Position numbers and translations under genes: made by a program
The notes under the pieces: model-generated
Told to the model about the DNA's origin: nothing
Databases searched by the model: none
The model's input: the letters and a program-made list of their open reading frames with translations, nothing else
Assembly: GCA_009746045.1 (NCBI GenBank)
Contig: RPFO01000870.1
Location: 1 to 63,105, forward strand
Length of the DNA: 63,105 nucleotides
DNA from: Mesostigma viride
Taxonomy: Eukaryota; Streptophyta; Mesostigmatophyceae; Mesostigmatales; Mesostigmataceae
Direction: 5' to 3'
In this document: positions 32,549-43,200 of the stretch, in pieces
Numbering within the stretch: the first letter of the stretch is position 1
Layout: every line of letters starts with the position of its first letter

Positions 32549-33923
32549 AGTATATAAACTGGTCCCGGGCCCCGACCTCCCGCCACATGCTATTCGCATT
32601 GCCTCCCTGCCTGCACGGATGGGTGGCTGCGGTCTGACTCGTGCCGCCCGGCTGGGGCCCAGCAGCCTTTTTGGGCTCCGTCGCTCAGTCGTGGGCGGAA
32701 AGCTGCCGGCTCCTGCCCCTTTTGGCAACGGCAGCGCCTGACCTCCTGGACCCCAGCAGCCCTTTGCCCTTCGTCACTGCCATCCAGGAGGCCTATGCTG
32801 AGATCCAGCAGGCCTGTTCTCCCGTCCGTGCCGCTCAGGCGGTACAGCGCCACCTCCCTCGCGGCACTCCCTCGGTCGCCTCCGTTCAATCTCCCGCCGC
32901 ATTCCCTGCTCGCGTCATCGATAAACACCAGAAAACCTACGCGGGTATTCTGCACACGGCTGATTGGATTGCTCTTTTCGCGGACCTCAACGCCCAGGGA
33001 CGTGCGTGGCTGTTCTCGCTTTCCTTGCGGAGTGTGGGCTCGGCGTACCTTCGTGCTCTTCCCATGGCCCCCCCATTCGCCTTGGCTCCCAGCCACTACT
33101 CGGTGGCGCTCCGGCACCAGCTATTTGCCCCGCAGCCTCTTGTTCCGGCCGGGCGGCCTTGTGGTAGCTGTGGGCAGCCGCTGGATCCCACGGGGACTCA
33201 CTACCTTGCCTGCATGGGGGGCCAACAGAATCAGAATTGGTATTTGTATTTGCACACTGTCCTCCTGACGGTGGTGCTCGCCATGATTCGGTCGGTTTTC
33301 CCCCACGCGAACATCCGGTCCGAGGATGCGGATGGCGCTGCCTTCTATTCCCCCAACCACCGGCCTGACATCGTGGTGCTGGACTTTGAGGGGGGTGGCC
33401 GGCATCTGCTTATTGACGTTTCGGTGGCGCGGCCCTTGGCTCTTAGCCACGTGGCTGGGGCCTCCCTCACGGCAGGTTACACGGCGGACCGGGCGGAGCG
33501 GGCCAAGCTCCTGGCCTACGGCGACGTCGGGCACCATCGTGTGGTGCCCTTTGTCCTGGAGGAGTTTGGGGCCATGGGGCCCCTGACCTCCGCCTTCTTC
33601 AAGGAGTGTTGCCGGCTCCGGGAGGACCGGCTGGACCTGGAGGGCCAGCGGGCCCCATGGTCGGCGCGGACCTGGACGTCATATTGGCGTCAGCGCCTGT
33701 CGGTGGCGCTGACTCGGGCCATGGCTGACATCATGCTCCGCCGTACGCGGGCTGATTTTGCGGTGCAGCAGGGCTATTAGGTTCCTCCCGTTAGGCGTTT
33801 CCATTGGTCTTATCGTAGTATAGAGCTTTGACATGGCTCTGTATATAGGTTTATAGCTGGGCGTTTGCTTTGGTTTGAGTGATTTCACTCTGCTGTAAGT
33901 AATTATATTTTTAGTATATAAAC
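32549..33923 (+). mobile_element. 5'-truncated LINE with 11-bp target-site duplication
   Basis: AGTATATAAAC at 32549-32559 and 33913-33923 flanks 1,353 bp. The insert encodes the C-terminal half of a REL-endonuclease LINE ORF2, then a ~130-bp T-rich 3' tail. Duplicated target, 5' truncation and plus orientation are typical of target-primed reverse transcription. Confidence 0.9.
32567..33780 (+). pseudogene. LINE ORF2 C-terminus: RT tail, CCHC knuckle, restriction-like endonuclease
   Basis: The first ~30 codons ('IRIASLPARMGGCGLTRAA') are the usual post-RT region of site-selective LINEs. A shift near 32650 (GGGGCCC) moves into the long frame, 32641-33780. There 'AYLRALPMAP' and 'VALRHQLFAPQPL' precede a zinc motif CGSCGQPLDPTGTHYLAC (CxxC...H....C). 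The restriction-like endonuclease core 'RPDIVVLDF...HLLIDVSVARP' follows, with PD and D-x-S/V catalytic positions as in the R2/R4/NeSL/CRE lineages. The RT palm itself is missing (5' truncation), so the fragment is inactive. Host family within that lineage undetermined. Confidence 0.8.
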
Positions 33924-34215
33924 AATAGGCCAGTGCCAAATGGGCATCTCTTGCGAGCCCGCCTCACGTGTTGTGCCTTGACTTGGCAAGCTCGTGTGCA
34001 AGCCTCAAGTGTTGAGCGCTGTAAACATTATCCGATTTAACAAAGCTCCGTTTCCAACCATATTCACACATTGCTGCATTGCAACCATATCCTTCACATT
34101 GCGTGTGCTAAGAACGTTAACTCAAATTACAATCAGTCTCAGCGGAACGGCCAGGAGGGTCGTTGCCGGTTGCGGTGTGCAGCTTTGACGACGAGAGGAG
34201 CTCGTCTGGTGGTGA

Positions 34216-35136
34216 ATGGTGCAGGAGGAACAACGGCAGCAGGATTTCCGGTTTCGGCAGTCTGCTGGGGGTTCGATTTCTCCTGAATTACGCCGTGTCG
34301 TTCGGGATCTATCTTTGTTGCTTGCAGATCGTCCGCCTGTAAATCGCAGCTTCGTGCAATTCGTCGACGACCAGGTCGAAGATTGGGAGCGAATTCTGCG
34401 ACACGTACAAACCATCGTCATTCCGGAGCACCGGAGCATCGACGACCTTGAGCAGGAGCTTCACGGGTTGGTCGGCATCCAGACGGTGATTACTGCAGTA
34501 GCAGAGCGAGTGCGGACGGAGTTGGCAGCAAGGCGAGGCGAGGTTGCGGAGGCAGCTGGCGCAGGGCGACACGAGTTTGTGCCGACAGTAGCGGGCGCGG
34601 GAGTACCACGTGCTTTCGCAGGCGGCATCGGCGACGAGGGTGTTGCAGCGGGTCCAGTTAGGCGTGAACGACGCGGAGCGGAGCACTACAGGCGGCTTGC
34701 AGAGGTCGGGGCGACAGCGGAAGCCATCGCCGGAGGACAACGCGCGACCAGAGTCGGCAGGTTTCCAGAGCGAGTAAGAGTTCCTTTTCAGGAGCTAACC
34801 CCGCCCCTTCGCGTTCGTGTGACGCGTTGGGAGGAGTTTGCACCTCTTGGGTACGATAGTGACCTTGAGGTAGGCGCAGGGGGTGTCGCTGGGCTAGGCG
34901 ACGAGACACTTGGCGACCACGAGGTGCCAACGTACAATCCGCGAGGGACCAACGACGGGTTGTCACCTGTCTACTTTACCAACGGTGACGATTCAGTCAT
35001 AGCGGGCCGACAGCGGGTCGACGACGGCGCAGCAGGTAGCAGGGTACCAGAGCTGATTGTGGTGAGCGACAGCGACGACGACAGCGACAAGGAGAACCAG
35101 GACGCGCCTGGGGCCAGCCGTGGTGGTCTTGCCTGA
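34216..35136 (+). CDS. ORF1 of copy B: extra pre-gag protein with SIM-like tail
   Basis: A 306-aa protein encoded between the 5' LTR and gag, a position where copia elements normally have no gene. Function not recognised. Residues ~20-110 are predicted helical ('LRRVVRDLSLLLADRP', 'SIDDLEQELHGLVGIQTVITAV'). The middle is Ala/Gly-rich. The C-terminus has 'ELIVVSDSDDDSDKEN', a hydrophobic LIVV core followed by a Ser-Asp cluster, which is the form of a SUMO-interacting motif or CK2-phosphorylated acidic tail. Copies A and C encode the same protein but lose this tail through a shared 1-base difference. It could be a nucleic-acid-binding or nuclear-targeting accessory protein. Gag starts 103 bp downstream. 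Confidence 0.7.
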   Translation: MVQEEQRQQDFRFRQSAGGSISPELRRVVRDLSLLLADRPPVNRSFVQFVDDQVEDWERILRHVQTIVIPEHRSIDDLEQELHGLVGIQTVITAVAERVRTELAARRGEVAEAAGAGRHEFVPTVAGAGVPRAFAGGIGDEGVAAGPVRRERRGAEHYRRLAEVGATAEAIAGGQRATRVGRFPERVRVPFQELTPPLRVRVTRWEEFAPLGYDSDLEVGAGGVAGLGDETLGDHEVPTYNPRGTNDGLSPVYFTNGDDSVIAGRQRVDDGAAGSRVPELIVVSDSDDDSDKENQDAPGASRGGLA

Positions 35137-35238
35137 GTGGTAACACTTGGCACTTTCCTTTCTTGTTCAGTAGCTTATATTGCTTTAATTGCTGCTTAGC
35201 CACTTGGCTGGCTGTAGCAGATCTGAACAGAGGCCATC

Positions 35239-36426
35239 ATGGAGGATGGAGCTATCAACCAACCAGCGGGCTTTATGGACTTCGGGCGGCGCGGCGCTGG
35301 GCTGGATGGACGAGATGGACGCGATGGACGCGGTGGACGCGATGGACGCGGGGGCGGCCAGGCGCTGGGAGACCAGGCTGAGGTGCCAGATAATCAGAGC
35401 CAAGGATCGCAGGGCGGGCAGCACGCGCCAGCCGCAGATCAAGCGGCGCCCAAGCGACCAACTGTTGCTGAGGGGTACGCGGTGCTAGGCCAGTTTCAGT
35501 CCATCAAGGACAATTGGCAGCCCCGGGATGCTGAGAGGATGTTAGAGGACATGAACTTGTACACTGAGATATACAACGGTGACAAGCTTCGCATCCTGGC
35601 GTCTAGTGCCTACATACGGCAGTCGGCGAGGCGGCTGTTCAAGTTTGTTCGGGAGCGACACGCGGCGGGGGACACCTGGACGGCGTTTATGACGCGACTC
35701 AGGTCGTTCCTGAGTGACAAGAGGACCATAGATGGGTCCCACCTGAAGCAAGAATACCTGGACTACAAGCCCATCAAGGGGCAACTAGTGGTCCACGCCT
35801 TTGAAGACTTCGTCAAGCTGAGGGAGGACGCCATGGCCAAGGGCTTCTTCGTCGCAGATCGGATGGCCATGGGCGACTTTCTCAAGTCGCTGCAACTGGA
35901 TCCGGTCACCATGGATAATGTGACCATCCACATGCGACAGGTCCATGGCTGGGCAGCCATGACGGATCAGTTGTATGAGTGTTTCAGCGGCAAGTACGTG
36001 GGGGGTAAGCGCCCTCGTCAGAATGATGAGGAGGCCACTGAACCCACGGTTAAGTCCATGAGGGGATCGGGCCACGGGGGCCCAGCGTCCTCGAGAGGGC
36101 CTGAGACCTCTTCAAGGGGTCGAGGAAGGTCCAGGAGGGGGCGTGACAGAAGGGCTGGACGGGGGACCCCGCCGAAGTCGGGACATCCACAGTCCCAGTT
36201 TGACTTCAAGAGGGTGGGTGGTCCTCCCAAGGCTGGGCCCAGCAGTGGGACCTCACGGGACATCAGTCAGGTGGAATGTTATTTCTGCCAGGGGAAGGGT
36301 CACTTCAGGAATGAGTGTCCCTCGTACCTGAGGCAGGAAGGTCAGAGCAAGCCAGCTCAGGGTGGCAGCAAGGACAAGGCTGGTCCATCCCAGGACAAGG
36401 GCAAGGGCAAGGCTGCTGATCATTGA
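35239..36426 (+). CDS. Gag of copy B (intact)
   Basis: 395 aa, the only uninterrupted gag of this family in the window. The N-terminus contains a short Asp-Gly-Arg repeat from a 9-bp GGACGCGAT-type DNA repeat. Residues ~80-255 form the helical capsid-like region ('WTAFMTRLRSFLSDK', 'DFLKSLQLDPVTMDNVTIHM'). A basic, Arg/Gly-rich linker leads to one CCHC zinc knuckle (CYFCQGKGHFRNEC), then a Lys-rich tail. The product should assemble the retrotransposon particle and package RNA. It ends in UGA at 36424-36426; the next codon starts the pol frame with no shift, so pol is probably made by stop-codon readthrough. Copies A and C differ by single bases that break this frame. Confidence 0.88.
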   Translation: MEDGAINQPAGFMDFGRRGAGLDGRDGRDGRGGRDGRGGGQALGDQAEVPDNQSQGSQGGQHAPAADQAAPKRPTVAEGYAVLGQFQSIKDNWQPRDAERMLEDMNLYTEIYNGDKLRILASSAYIRQSARRLFKFVRERHAAGDTWTAFMTRLRSFLSDKRTIDGSHLKQEYLDYKPIKGQLVVHAFEDFVKLREDAMAKGFFVADRMAMGDFLKSLQLDPVTMDNVTIHMRQVHGWAAMTDQLYECFSGKYVGGKRPRQNDEEATEPTVKSMRGSGHGGPASSRGPETSSRGRGRSRRGRDRRAGRGTPPKSGHPQSQFDFKRVGGPPKAGPSSGTSRDISQVECYFCQGKGHFRNECPSYLRQEGQSKPAQGGSKDKAGPSQDKGKGKAADH

Positions 36427-37326
36427 TATGAGCCTGCACACATCCCTGAACCCTGGAGGGTGCCCCCAGGGGTGTGTAATGAAGCTGCTAGTGACAGCAG
36501 TGAGGGGCAGCCCCATGCTCTAGTGAAAGAGCCTATTGGACACGATGGGGCAAGCTTGGTTACCACAGAGAGTATGCCAGCTGTAGCTGCAGTGGTTACT
36601 CGCCAACGTGCCCGCCATGGCGGTGCTGAGCCTGAGGTAGGACCTGGTGATGTGGACCCAGGTGGATCTCAGAAGCATTCTGACCGTGCAGGACTGGCAC
36701 AGGATGGTCAGGATGAGGATAGGGCTGGAGACAGTCTGACAGGCACGACCCTGGTGCCTCCTGTACATAAGGGATCTGTACATACCTTGAGTGCTAATAA
36801 TGACAATAAAAGGTTTTCTCTCTTGTATGACATTGCCTCAAGGTTGCATACCATGTTTGGCCATGCAGCTCAGTCTTTGCAAGTTGCTAGACGGCTGGGA
36901 GGAAGTGAGTTGTACTCCATCTGCCAACAGGTTGCTCAAGCTTGCAAGTGCAGGCTAGTTGCTAGAAAGCCCAAGCAGTCTCATGCCAGGACTCCTATTT
37001 TGCAGCCAGGCCATGTGCAGGTAGATATTCAGAGAATCAGGGGTTTGAAGCTGCTGGTGGCAGTGGACAGATATACCAAGTACAAGACCCTAGAGATCCT
37101 GCCTGACATGGAGAAGCCTACATTGATTGCTGCTCTGAAGTTAACAAGGAGCAGGTACCCTGGGTTGGAGTTGTTGCAGTGTGACATTCAGTTTGAGTGC
37201 TGTGAGAACCTGCCAGAGTTTCCAGAGTTGCTGATTACACCCAGGGAGAGCCACGGCCAGCAAGGGGTGGTGGAGAGAGCCATCCAAGAGATCAAGACTG
37301 TGCTGCTGGTGGAGAGGATTCCAAGG
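36427..37326 (+). pseudogene. pol of copy B, 5' part only
   Basis: Same frame as gag after the UGA. It contains the GAG-pre-integrase zinc region (HTMFGH...CQQVAQACKC) and the integrase core up to the ERIPR segment. At ~37327 it switches into LTR sequence (CCCGGTCGCGCGCGAGCG), where the inserted block begins. The matching 3' part of this element's pol lies at 46936-49477. Confidence 0.9.
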
Positions 37327-37913
37327 ATTCCCGGTCGCGCGCGAGCGCGAGCCGGCTGTTCTTCTAAGTCGGACGTGAATATTTGCCGACGACATATGGG
37401 GTCGACAGTAATTCCTGGGCTGACAGGAATTAGGTGCTGTACCTACGACGGTATTGGATTAATACGTCGTACGCAGGAAATAGGAACCTTAACCTGTGGT
37501 CTGTTGGTACCGCAGGCTTAGTCCTGGACTTCTAGGTGCAGATGCAATAATCACTGTGGTGACTGTACTCTGTGGTCACTGTGCCTGTATGGCAGACCTA
37601 CTGTATAGGAGCTGGGCGCTGTACAGGTAGTGAATACTGTACCGGGAGTGTTATTACTGAGCAGGCCTCCTAGGCTGCTCAGGACTAGCAAGCACAGTGC
37701 ACAAGTATATAAACAATAGGCCAGTGCCAAATGGGCATCTCTTGCGAGCCCGCCTCACGTGTTGTGCCTTGACTTGGCAAGCTCGTGTGCAAGCCTCAAG
37801 TGTTGAGCGCTGTAAACATTATCCGATTTTAACAAAGCTCCGTTTCCAACCATATCACACATTGCTGCATTGCAACCATATCCTTCACATTGCGTGTGCG
37901 AAGAACGTTAACT
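37327..37913 (+). repeat. Partial LTR at the B/C junction
   Basis: This LTR lacks its first ~108 bp but keeps TATATAAA (37706-37713) and the CGTTAACT end. It leads straight into copy C's internal region, so it serves as C's 5' LTR while being joined to B's pol. Confidence 0.9.
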
Positions 37914-38006
37914 CAAATTACAACCAGTCTCAGCGGAACGGCCAGGAGGGTCGTTGCCGGTTGCGGTGTGCAGCGTTTACGACGAGAGGAGCTCGTCTGG
38001 TGGTGA

Positions 38007-38843
38007 ATGGTGCAGGAGGAACAGCGGCAGCAGGATTTCCGGTTTCGGCAGTCTGCTGGGGGTTCGATTTCTCCTGAATTACGCCGTGTTGTTCGGGATC
38101 TATCTTTGTTGCTTGCAGATCGTCCGCCTGTAAATCGCAGCTTCGTGCAATTCGTCGACGACCAGGTCGAAGATTGGGAGCGAATTCTGCGACACGTACA
38201 AACCATCGTCATTCCGGAGCACCGGAGCATCGACGACCTTGAGCAGGAGCTTCACGGGTTGGTCGGCATCCAGACGGTGATTACTGCAGTAGCAGAGCGA
38301 GTGCGGACGGAGTTGGCAGCAAGGCGAGGCGAGGTTGCGGAGGCAGCTGGCGCAGGGCGACACGAGTTTGTGCCGACAGTAGCGGGCGCGGGAGTACCAC
38401 GTGCTTTCGCAGGCGGCATCGGCGACGAGGGTGTTGCAGCGGGCCAGTTAGGCGTGAACGACGCGGAGCGGAGCATACAGGCGGCTTGCAGAGGTCGGGG
38501 CGACAGCGGAAGCCATCGCCGGAGGACAGCGCGCGACAAGAGTCGGCAGGTTTCCAGAGCGAGTAAGAGTTCCTTTTCAGGAGCTGCCCCGCCCCTTCGC
38601 GTTCGTGTGACGCGTTGGGAGGAGTTTGCACCTCTTGGGTACGATAGTGACCTTGAGGTAGGAGCAGGGGGTGTCGCTGGGCTAGGCGACGAGACACTTG
38701 GCGACCACGAGGTGCCAACGTACAATCCGCGAGGGCCAACGACGGGTTGTCACCTGTCTACTTTACCAACGGTGACGATTCAGTCATCGCGGGCCGACAG
38801 CGGGTCGACGACGGCGCAGCAGGTAGCAGGGTACCAGAGCTGA
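38007..38843 (+). CDS. ORF1 of copy C (altered C-terminus)
   Basis: 278 aa, homologous to the 306-aa ORF1 of copy B. The first ~150 residues are nearly identical. Small indels then change the middle, and one missing base near 38735 replaces the SIM-like acidic end by a Ser/Thr-rich tail. Copy A shares that difference, so either this is the ancestral form and B gained the base, or A and C descend from one frameshifted lineage. Confidence 0.65.
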   Translation: MVQEEQRQQDFRFRQSAGGSISPELRRVVRDLSLLLADRPPVNRSFVQFVDDQVEDWERILRHVQTIVIPEHRSIDDLEQELHGLVGIQTVITAVAERVRTELAARRGEVAEAAGAGRHEFVPTVAGAGVPRAFAGGIGDEGVAAGQLGVNDAERSIQAACRGRGDSGSHRRRTARDKSRQVSRASKSSFSGAAPPLRVRVTRWEEFAPLGYDSDLEVGAGGVAGLGDETLGDHEVPTYNPRGPTTGCHLSTLPTVTIQSSRADSGSTTAQQVAGYQS

Positions 38844-39025
38844 TTGTGGTGAGCGACAGCGACGACGACAGCGACAAGGAGAACCAGGACGCGCCTGGGG
38901 CCAGCCGTGGTGGTCTTGCCTGAGTGGTAACACTTGGCACTTTCCTTTCTTGTTCAGTAGCTTATATTGCTTTAATTGCTGCTTGGCCACTTGGCTGGCT
39001 GTAGCAGATCTGAACAGAGGCCATC

Positions 39026-40210
39026 ATGGAGGATGGAGCTATCAACCAACAAGCGGGCTTTATGGGCTTCGGCGGCGCGGCGCTGGGCTGGATGGACGAG
39101 ATGGACGCGATGGACGCGGTGGACGCGATGGACGCGGGGACGGCCAGGCGCTGGGAGACCAGGCTGAGGTGCCAGATAATCAGAGCCAAGGATCGCAGGG
39201 CGGGCAGCACGCGCCAGCCGCAGATCAAGCGGCGCCTAAGCGACCAACTGTTGCTGAGGGGTACGCGGTGCTAGGCCAGTTTCAGTCCATCAAGGACAAT
39301 TGGCAGCCCCGGGATGCTGAGAGGATGTTAGAGGACATGAACTTGTACACGGAGATATACAACGGTGACAAGCTTCGCATCCTGGCGTCTAGTGCCTACA
39401 TACGGCAGTCGGCGAGGCGGCTGTTCAAGTTTGTTCGGGAGCGACACGCGGCGGGGGACACCTGGGCGGCGTTTATGACGCGACTCAGGTGTTCCTGAGT
39501 GACAAGAGGACCATAGATGGGTCCCACCTGAAGCAAGAATACCTGGACTACAAGCCCATCAAGGGGCAACTAGTGGTCCACGCCTTTGAAGACTTCGTCA
39601 AGCTGAGGGAGGACGCCATGGCCAAGGGCTTCTTCGTCGCAGATCGGATGGCCATGGGCGACTTTCTCAAGTCGCTGCAACTGGATCCGGTCACCATGGA
39701 TAATGTGACCATCCACATGCGACAGGTCCATGGCTGGGCAGCCATGACGGATCAGTTGTATGAGTGTTTCAGCGGCAAGTACGTGGGGGTAAGCGCCCTC
39801 GTCAGAATGATGAGGAGGCCACTGAACCCACGGTTAAGTCCATGAGGGGATCGGGCCACGGGGGCCCAGCGTCCTCGAGAGGGCCTGAGACCTCTTCAAG
39901 GGGTCGAGGAAGGTCCAGGAGGGGGCGTGACAGAAGGGCTGGACGGGGGACCCCGCCGAAGTCGGGACATCCACAGTCCCAGTTTGACTTCAAGAGGGTG
40001 GGTGGTCCTCCCAAGGCTGGGCCCAGCAGTGGGACCTCACGGGACATCAGTCAGGTGGAATGTTATTTCTGCCAGGGGAAGGGTCACTTCAGGAATGAGT
40101 GTCCCTCGTACCTGAGGCAGGAAGGTCAGAGCAAGCCAGCTCAGGGTGGCAGCAAGGACAAGGCTGGTCCATCCCAGGACAAGGGCAAGGGCAAGGCTGC
40201 TGATCATTGA
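39026..40210 (+). pseudogene. gag of copy C, frameshifted
   Basis: Compared with B's gag there is one G fewer near 39069 (the ATG frame then stops after 82 aa), one C fewer near 39490, and five instead of six G at 39784-39788. The capsid-like core and zinc knuckle therefore lie in separate frames. The first and third differences are shared with copy A. The knuckle frame (39764-40210) ends in the conserved UGA and continues into pol. Confidence 0.88.
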
Positions 40211-43200
40211 TATGAGCCTGCACACATCCCTGAACCCTGGAGGGTGCCCCCAGGGGTGTGTAATGAAGCTGCTAGTGACAGCAGTGAGGGGCAGCCCCAT
40301 GCTCTAGTGAAAGAGCCTATTGGACACGATGGGGCAAGCTTGGTTACCACAGAGAGTATGCCAGCTGTAGCTGCAGTGGTTACTCGCCAACGTGCCCGCC
40401 ATGGCGGTGCTGAGCCTGAGGTAGGACCTGGTGATGTGGACCCAGGTGGATCTCAGAAGCATTCTGACCGTGCAGGACTGGCACAGGATGGTCAGGATGA
40501 GGATAGGGCTGGAGACAGTCTGACAGGCACGACCCTGGTGCCTCCTGTACATAAGGGATCTGTACATACCTTGAGTGCTAATAATGACAATAAAAGGTTT
40601 TCTCTCTTGTATGACATTGCCTCAAGGTTGCATACCATGTTTGGCCATGCAGCTCAGTCTTTGCAAGTTGCTAGACGGCTGGGAGGAAGTGAGTTGTACT
40701 CCATCTGCCAACAGGTTGCTCAAGCTTGCAAGTGCAGGCTAGTTGCTAGAAAGCCCAAGCAGTCTCATGCCAGGACTCCTATTTTGCAGCCAGGCCATGT
40801 GCAGGTAGATATTCAGAGAATCAGGGGTTTGAAGCTGCTGGTGGCAGTGGACAGATATACCAAGTACAAGACCCTAGAGATCCTGCCTGACATGGAGAAG
40901 CCTACATTGATTGCTGCTCTGAAGTTGACAAGGAGCAGGTACCCTGGGTTGGAGTTGTTGCAGTGTGACATTCAGTTTGAGTGCTGTGAGAACCTGCCAG
41001 AGTTTCCAGAGTTGCTGATTACACCCAGGGAGAGCCACGGCCAGCAAGGGGTGGTGGAGAGAGCCATCCAAGAGATCAAGACTGTGCTGCTGGTGGAGAG
41101 GATTCCAAGGACGTCATCTGCCATTGTGACATCTGCATGGCTACGTTCTGTGGAGGACAGGCTGAACCTGAGGACTCCCATGTTCTTTGGTGACATTGCC
41201 ATCAATCCTCTTATGCTGCATACCAGGATGCTGCCAGCTGATGCTGAGCAGGCATGGAAGGAGAAGCTAGAGGCCAAGTTCCTCAAGCTGAGGCAGAAAG
41301 ACAAGGGCTGGAGTGTCCTAGAACCTAACGTTGGACAACAGGTTGTTGTGTGGAAGGAACCAAGCTTTCCAGGGAAACGTGGCAGCTGGCATGATGGGGT
41401 GGTGACCCGAGTAGAAGCCGCTGGCCATAAGTGCTGGGTGGCCATTGATGGCTCCCAAGCAGTGCACCGTCTGTCCTGGTCAAAGATCCGTCCCCGGGGA
41501 GGTAATCAAGGAGACCTCTTCCAGGTGCCCGCTGGTGTACAAGGCGGGGGTGACGTGGAGCTTCCTGATCAGGGTGCTACAGCTGTATCGAGCCCTCAGG
41601 GTGACCCTGGCCCGGCCCCTGGGGTACCTTCACATACGGTGGTTGGGCAAGCAGGCGGACAGGCTGCACCTCCGGAACGGCCCGACACCAGGCCTAGGGG
41701 TGTGCGTCTATCAGATATTGTACAGGCTTTGCAAAGAGCCAAGAAGGAGCCTAAGGTGTCCAAGCTTGTCCAGTTGGATGAACCTGAGGTAGCTGCCATG
41801 GAGATAGATACCAATGCACAGGTTTCTGTCATGGGACCTCAGCATACAGGAGAACTGCTGGTCGGAGAACCAAGTTGCCCCTGGGTGTCTGATTTCAGTG
41901 GTAGGACGCATCTAAGGGTGTTGGGAGAGGTTACTGCCCCTGTCATGGGTGTGGATGTGACCTTCCTTGTCCTAGAGGACTATGATGGCCCTGTGATTTT
42001 GGGTCAGAATTTTCTGGGCAATCCTGGGATTTCTATCAGAGCTACAGCTCTGAGAAGAGATGGCTGGGGGATGATTCCCCTAGAAAATTTCAGGACAACA
42101 TTTCCAGTCAGGTGCAGGGCCAAGCCGGTCAAGGGTGTAAAATGGGATGAAGGGGAGGTGCCCCCAGCGGCCAGTTTGGTGATTCCAGCTGTGTTGCACC
42201 CCAGCAGTATTGGCATAACTCACAGGAGCCTTGCTGCACACTCTCCTTTGACATATGACCAGCTGGTCCAAGAGATGAGCTCGCCTACTTTGTTTGAGGC
42301 TTGGAAGCTCGCCTTCTCCAAGGCATTGGAGGAGTGGTTGCAGTTTGAGTGTGCTGCACCAACAGACAGACGTCCCCCAGCATCAAGGAAGCTTGCTTTG
42401 AGATTTGTGCTGAAGAGGAAGGTTGTGGATGAGGTATCAGTGCCCCATGTCAGGCCTGTCCTGAATGAGTATCACGGCACGGGGAGTCTGCCAGGAGAGG
42501 AGCTATACACGCCAGGGATGCTACACGACACATGGAGAATTTTGCTATGTCTCTACGTGGGGTTGCTGAACAGGGGAGCAGCTATGTCATCAGTGCTGCT
42601 GGACTTCAAGAGGGCATTTTTAAAATCTGATCCAGAAGTGGCCAGGAGGGTGTGGAAGCAGGATGAGCCTTACTGTGTTGAGGTGCCTGCCATCTGGAAG
42701 CTGGAGCTGCATCAACAATTCCTGGTTATTCTGAAGGGCCTGGAAGGACTCAGGTCGAGCCCAATCATCTGGAGACTCACGCTGCAGGAAGCTCTGATCA
42801 GTGAGTGTGGCTTGAGAGTGTCTTCAGTTGATCCCTGTTTGCTGCTGGCCCAATGGGAGGGTCTGCCAGTGTATGCTAGTTTGCATGGAGATGATCTGCA
42901 TTTGCTAGCCCCCACGACCTGGCTGAAGAAGTTTATTCCTGTCATCAGTGGCAAGTTTTCACTGGGCAAGGAGCTGTGGCAGGAGCCCAACAAGCCTGTA
43001 GTGTTCTGTGGAATGCAGGCTACCCTGTTCAGGAGGGACGGGGAGTGGAGTATCAGGCTTCAGGCTGGAGGAGATTATAAACAGACCATTGTGAAGGCCT
43101 TGCCAGAGAAGATCACCCAGGCTGCAGGACCTGAGTTGAGAGGCATGTGGGCCTGGTTTGCCAGCATCTGTGGTCCGTCTTTGATGGTCCATAGCAGAAT

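Larger units (their letters stand above)
32062..34122 (+). repeat. 5' LTR of copy B, interrupted by a LINE
   Basis: LTR sequence runs 32062-32559, is split by the LINE tail at 32560-33912, and continues 33924-34122. The break lies exactly at the TATATAAA box (32551-32558), which is duplicated as part of the LINE target-site duplication. Confidence 0.92.

Noticed and set aside
36424-36426. UGA as a selenocysteine codon
   Set aside because: No selenoprotein-like context; the codon sits exactly at the gag/pol boundary, so readthrough is simpler. Not formally excluded.
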